Source of the DNA: Antarctobacter heliothermus | GTDB lineage: Bacteria > Pseudomonadota > Alphaproteobacteria > Rhodobacterales > Rhodobacteraceae | Direction: 5' to 3' | NCBI RefSeq assembly: GCF_002237555.1 | Contig: NZ_CP022540.1 | Coordinates: 1,178,001 to 1,242,000, forward strand | Length of the DNA stretch: 64,000 nt | In this document: positions 62,648-64,000 of the stretch, one piece after another | How positions within the stretch are numbered: the stretch's first letter is position 1 | Layout of the letters: each line of letters starts with the position of its first letter | Made by a program: the position numbers and the translations under genes | The notes under the pieces: generated by a model | The model's database searches: none | The model's input: only the letters and a program-made list of their open reading frames with translations | What the model was told of the DNA's origin: nothing

Positions 62648-63469
62648 GTGATATCGCGAATGGTGGCCGCTGTAGCGCGGGCGTTCCTTGTTGCATTGCT
62701 GGTGGCAACCCCGGCGCTGTTGTTGCCGGGGACTCGGGTCGAAACCACACAAATAATTGCCCTGATCGGCTTGCTCGCCGCGATCCTCACCTTTGTCGAA
62801 TACGTCGCAGAGTCGCCCTCCTTGATCGAGTTCCGCGCTGCGCCGCCATTCAACCGCATCCGGTTTGCGTCTATTGCAATCACAGTGGGATTGTTGACCC
62901 TGATTTGCCGGGGCGACACGGTGCCAACCCCTTTGACAGAGGCGTTGGTCGGTTTTGGTACGATGATCGGTGCGGCGATGGATTTCCCGTTTTCGCCGGT
63001 GCGTCTGATGCTGCTGGTGGCGTCAGATGATGGGGCAACCGATAAGATCCGGTCCCTTGCCGGGCTGGCCTATGTCATCTCACTTGTCACTCTGCTGAGC
63101 TTTGTCGCCCTTGTTCGGCTGCTCGATTGGCCGTTGCGTTCGGGGGCCTTCAACTTCTGGATCAACCTGCCGCTGTTTGACCCCACGACCGGCGGGGACA
63201 TCCTGATGCGGCTCAAGCGCGACAGTCACGTTAACGTCGCCTTAGGGTTTCTTCTGCCATTCATGATCCCGGCGGTCCTGAAGGCCGCAGCGGTCTATGC
63301 AACTCCGCTTGCGCTGGCCGATCCGCAAACGTTGATTTGGACGATAAGTGCATGGGCCTTTCTGCCAGCAAGCCTGATCATGAGGGGGGTGGCGCTGATG
63401 CGTATCGCGGATCTGATCGAGGAGAAGCGTCGCCGCGCCTACGCCCAGGCGGATTTGCAGGTGGCCTGA
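62648..63469 (+). CDS. multi-pass membrane protein, unknown function
   Basis: Integral membrane protein of about 273 residues with six or so hydrophobic segments, for example VAAVARAFLVALLVATPALL, IIALIGLLAAILTFVEYVA and VISLVTLLSFVALVRLL. Start is GTG at 62648, or ATG at 62660. I recognise no family. The next gene begins at or inside its stop, so they are probably co-expressed with the phosphatase-family protein that follows. Confidence 0.72.
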   Translation: MISRMVAAVARAFLVALLVATPALLLPGTRVETTQIIALIGLLAAILTFVEYVAESPSLIEFRAAPPFNRIRFASIAITVGLLTLICRGDTVPTPLTEALVGFGTMIGAAMDFPFSPVRLMLLVASDDGATDKIRSLAGLAYVISLVTLLSFVALVRLLDWPLRSGAFNFWINLPLFDPTTGGDILMRLKRDSHVNVALGFLLPFMIPAVLKAAAVYATPLALADPQTLIWTISAWAFLPASLIMRGVALMRIADLIEEKRRRAYAQADLQVA

Positions 63470-63486
63470 TCCTGTTCCTCAGTTAC

Positions 63487-64000
63487 TTGCTGGTAGCCTG
63501 CGCGGCATGCGCGGACCCGTTGCGGGTTGCAACTTGGCATGGCGACTTCAGTCGCAAGGGGCCCGGGTTGATGCTGGCTGATTTCGACAAGGTCGTGCCG
63601 GACCTGTCGCCAATCATGTCAACAGAACCTGATGTGCTGGTCCTGACTGATATCGACTATGACGCGGGTCTGGTCACCTTGTCCAAACTGCGCGATGTGC
63701 TGCAAGAGGCCGGATTGGATTATCCACACCAGCTGTCCGTGCGACCTAATACCGGGATGCCGACGGATTTGGACATTGACGGCGACGGGCGACGCGGCGG
63801 CCCACGGGATGCACAGGGATTCGGCTGGTTTTCCGGGCAGGGGGGCATGGCGGTCCTGTCGCGGTTTCCAGTCGATCTCTTGGCCGACCATAGCAAAGTC
63901 CTGTGGAAGGATACCCACGACAGCACCATTGCAAAGGATGATCCGGCCTTCGCAATTCAGCGCCTGTCCAGTTCGACCTTCTGGGCGGTGCGTGTTGCAG
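63487..64000 (+). CDS. endonuclease/exonuclease/phosphatase family protein (3' truncated by window)
   Basis: N-terminal part of a secreted protein of the EEP superfamily. DPLRVATWHGDF resembles the first metal-binding strand, followed by EPDVLVLTDIDYDAG and GQGGMAVLSRFPVD, typical of this fold. A hydrophobic stretch LILFLSYLLVACAAC precedes it and reads back in frame to a CTG at 63466 overlapping the previous stop (CTGA). I give the TTG at 63487 as the nearest usual start codon, but the true start is uncertain. Confidence 0.72.
   Translation, partial: MLVACAACADPLRVATWHGDFSRKGPGLMLADFDKVVPDLSPIMSTEPDVLVLTDIDYDAGLVTLSKLRDVLQEAGLDYPHQLSVRPNTGMPTDLDIDGDGRRGGPRDAQGFGWFSGQGGMAVLSRFPVDLLADHSKVLWKDTHDSTIAKDDPAFAIQRLSSSTFWAVRVA

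Noticed and set aside
1..64000. tRNA genes, CRISPR arrays, insertion sequences or prophage
   Set aside because: Gaps between genes are mostly short; none shows a cloverleaf, regularly spaced repeats, transposase motifs or phage structural genes.

Overview
The window looks like chromosome from a flagellated alphaproteobacterium of the Rhodobacteraceae (Roseobacter group). I infer this from the high GC content, the condensing-type 5-aminolevulinate synthase (hemA), the pncA-pncB, hisC-tyrC and argH-lysA pairings, the fliL/fliF divergon and a TIGR02302/DUF4175 protein. No database search was possible. No rRNA, tRNA, CRISPR array, insertion sequence or prophage is visible. Genes are dense, and many overlap by four bases, which suggests translational coupling.

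Layout. 1-2.5 kb: YbbAP-type ABC exporter (permease cut by the window edge) divergent from a TesA-like lipase. 2.5-4.5 kb: small membrane protein, geranylgeranyl-reductase-family flavoprotein and L,D-transpeptidase. 4.6-9.6 kb: flagellar island with two divergent operons, fliL-hyp-motE (minus) and fliF-fliH-fliN-fliP (plus), separated by a CtrA-like box. 9.7-14.9 kb: aldose epimerase, tRNA hydroxylase TrhO, a YegD-type Hsp70 and the NAD-salvage pair pncA-pncB. 15-19.3 kb: substrate-binding/VWA fusion, then hisC-tyrC-extensin. 19.5-23.5 kb: YqiK flotillin and YqiJ behind a perfect operator-like dyad, then a sterol-desaturase-family gene. 23.9-30.5 kb: two small lipoproteins, TlpA, argH, lysA and a large DUF4175 protein. 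30.6-31.9 kb: arfB downstream of a short ORF with an extreme Shine-Dalgarno sequence and an intrinsic terminator, then a queuosine-precursor transporter. 32-36 kb: esterase-phytase, MepA and MFS operon, thioesterase, YggT. 36.5-42.2 kb: recQ, yaaA and a hybrid histidine kinase with a degenerate receiver. 42.3-50.3 kb: alpha-2-macroglobulin, glycolipid-binding protein and pbpC operon. 50.5-54.3 kb: two tandem ClpP-fold/SH3 paralogues and an M15 peptidase. 54.3-58.9 kb: idi, hemA, thiolase, EthD protein and a cysteine-synthase-family enzyme. 59-62.3 kb: leuC and leuD with a cyanovirin-N-like secreted protein antisense between them. 62.6-64 kb: membrane protein and a truncated endonuclease/exonuclease/phosphatase-family protein.

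Themes. Envelope and peptidoglycan functions recur (L,D-transpeptidase, MepA, PBP1C/A2M, M15 peptidase, extensin-like protein), as do amino-acid biosynthesis (His/Tyr, Arg, Lys, Leu) and motility. The most unusual items are: the arfB leader, whose RNA is complementary to the last 17 nt of an alphaproteobacterial-type 16S rRNA; a four-copy intergenic double-hairpin repeat; the CVNH-like gene inside leuCD; a Glu-substituted pseudo-receiver; a Ser-to-Gly ClpP-like paralogue that also carries a G10 tract; and the dyad in front of yqiJ.
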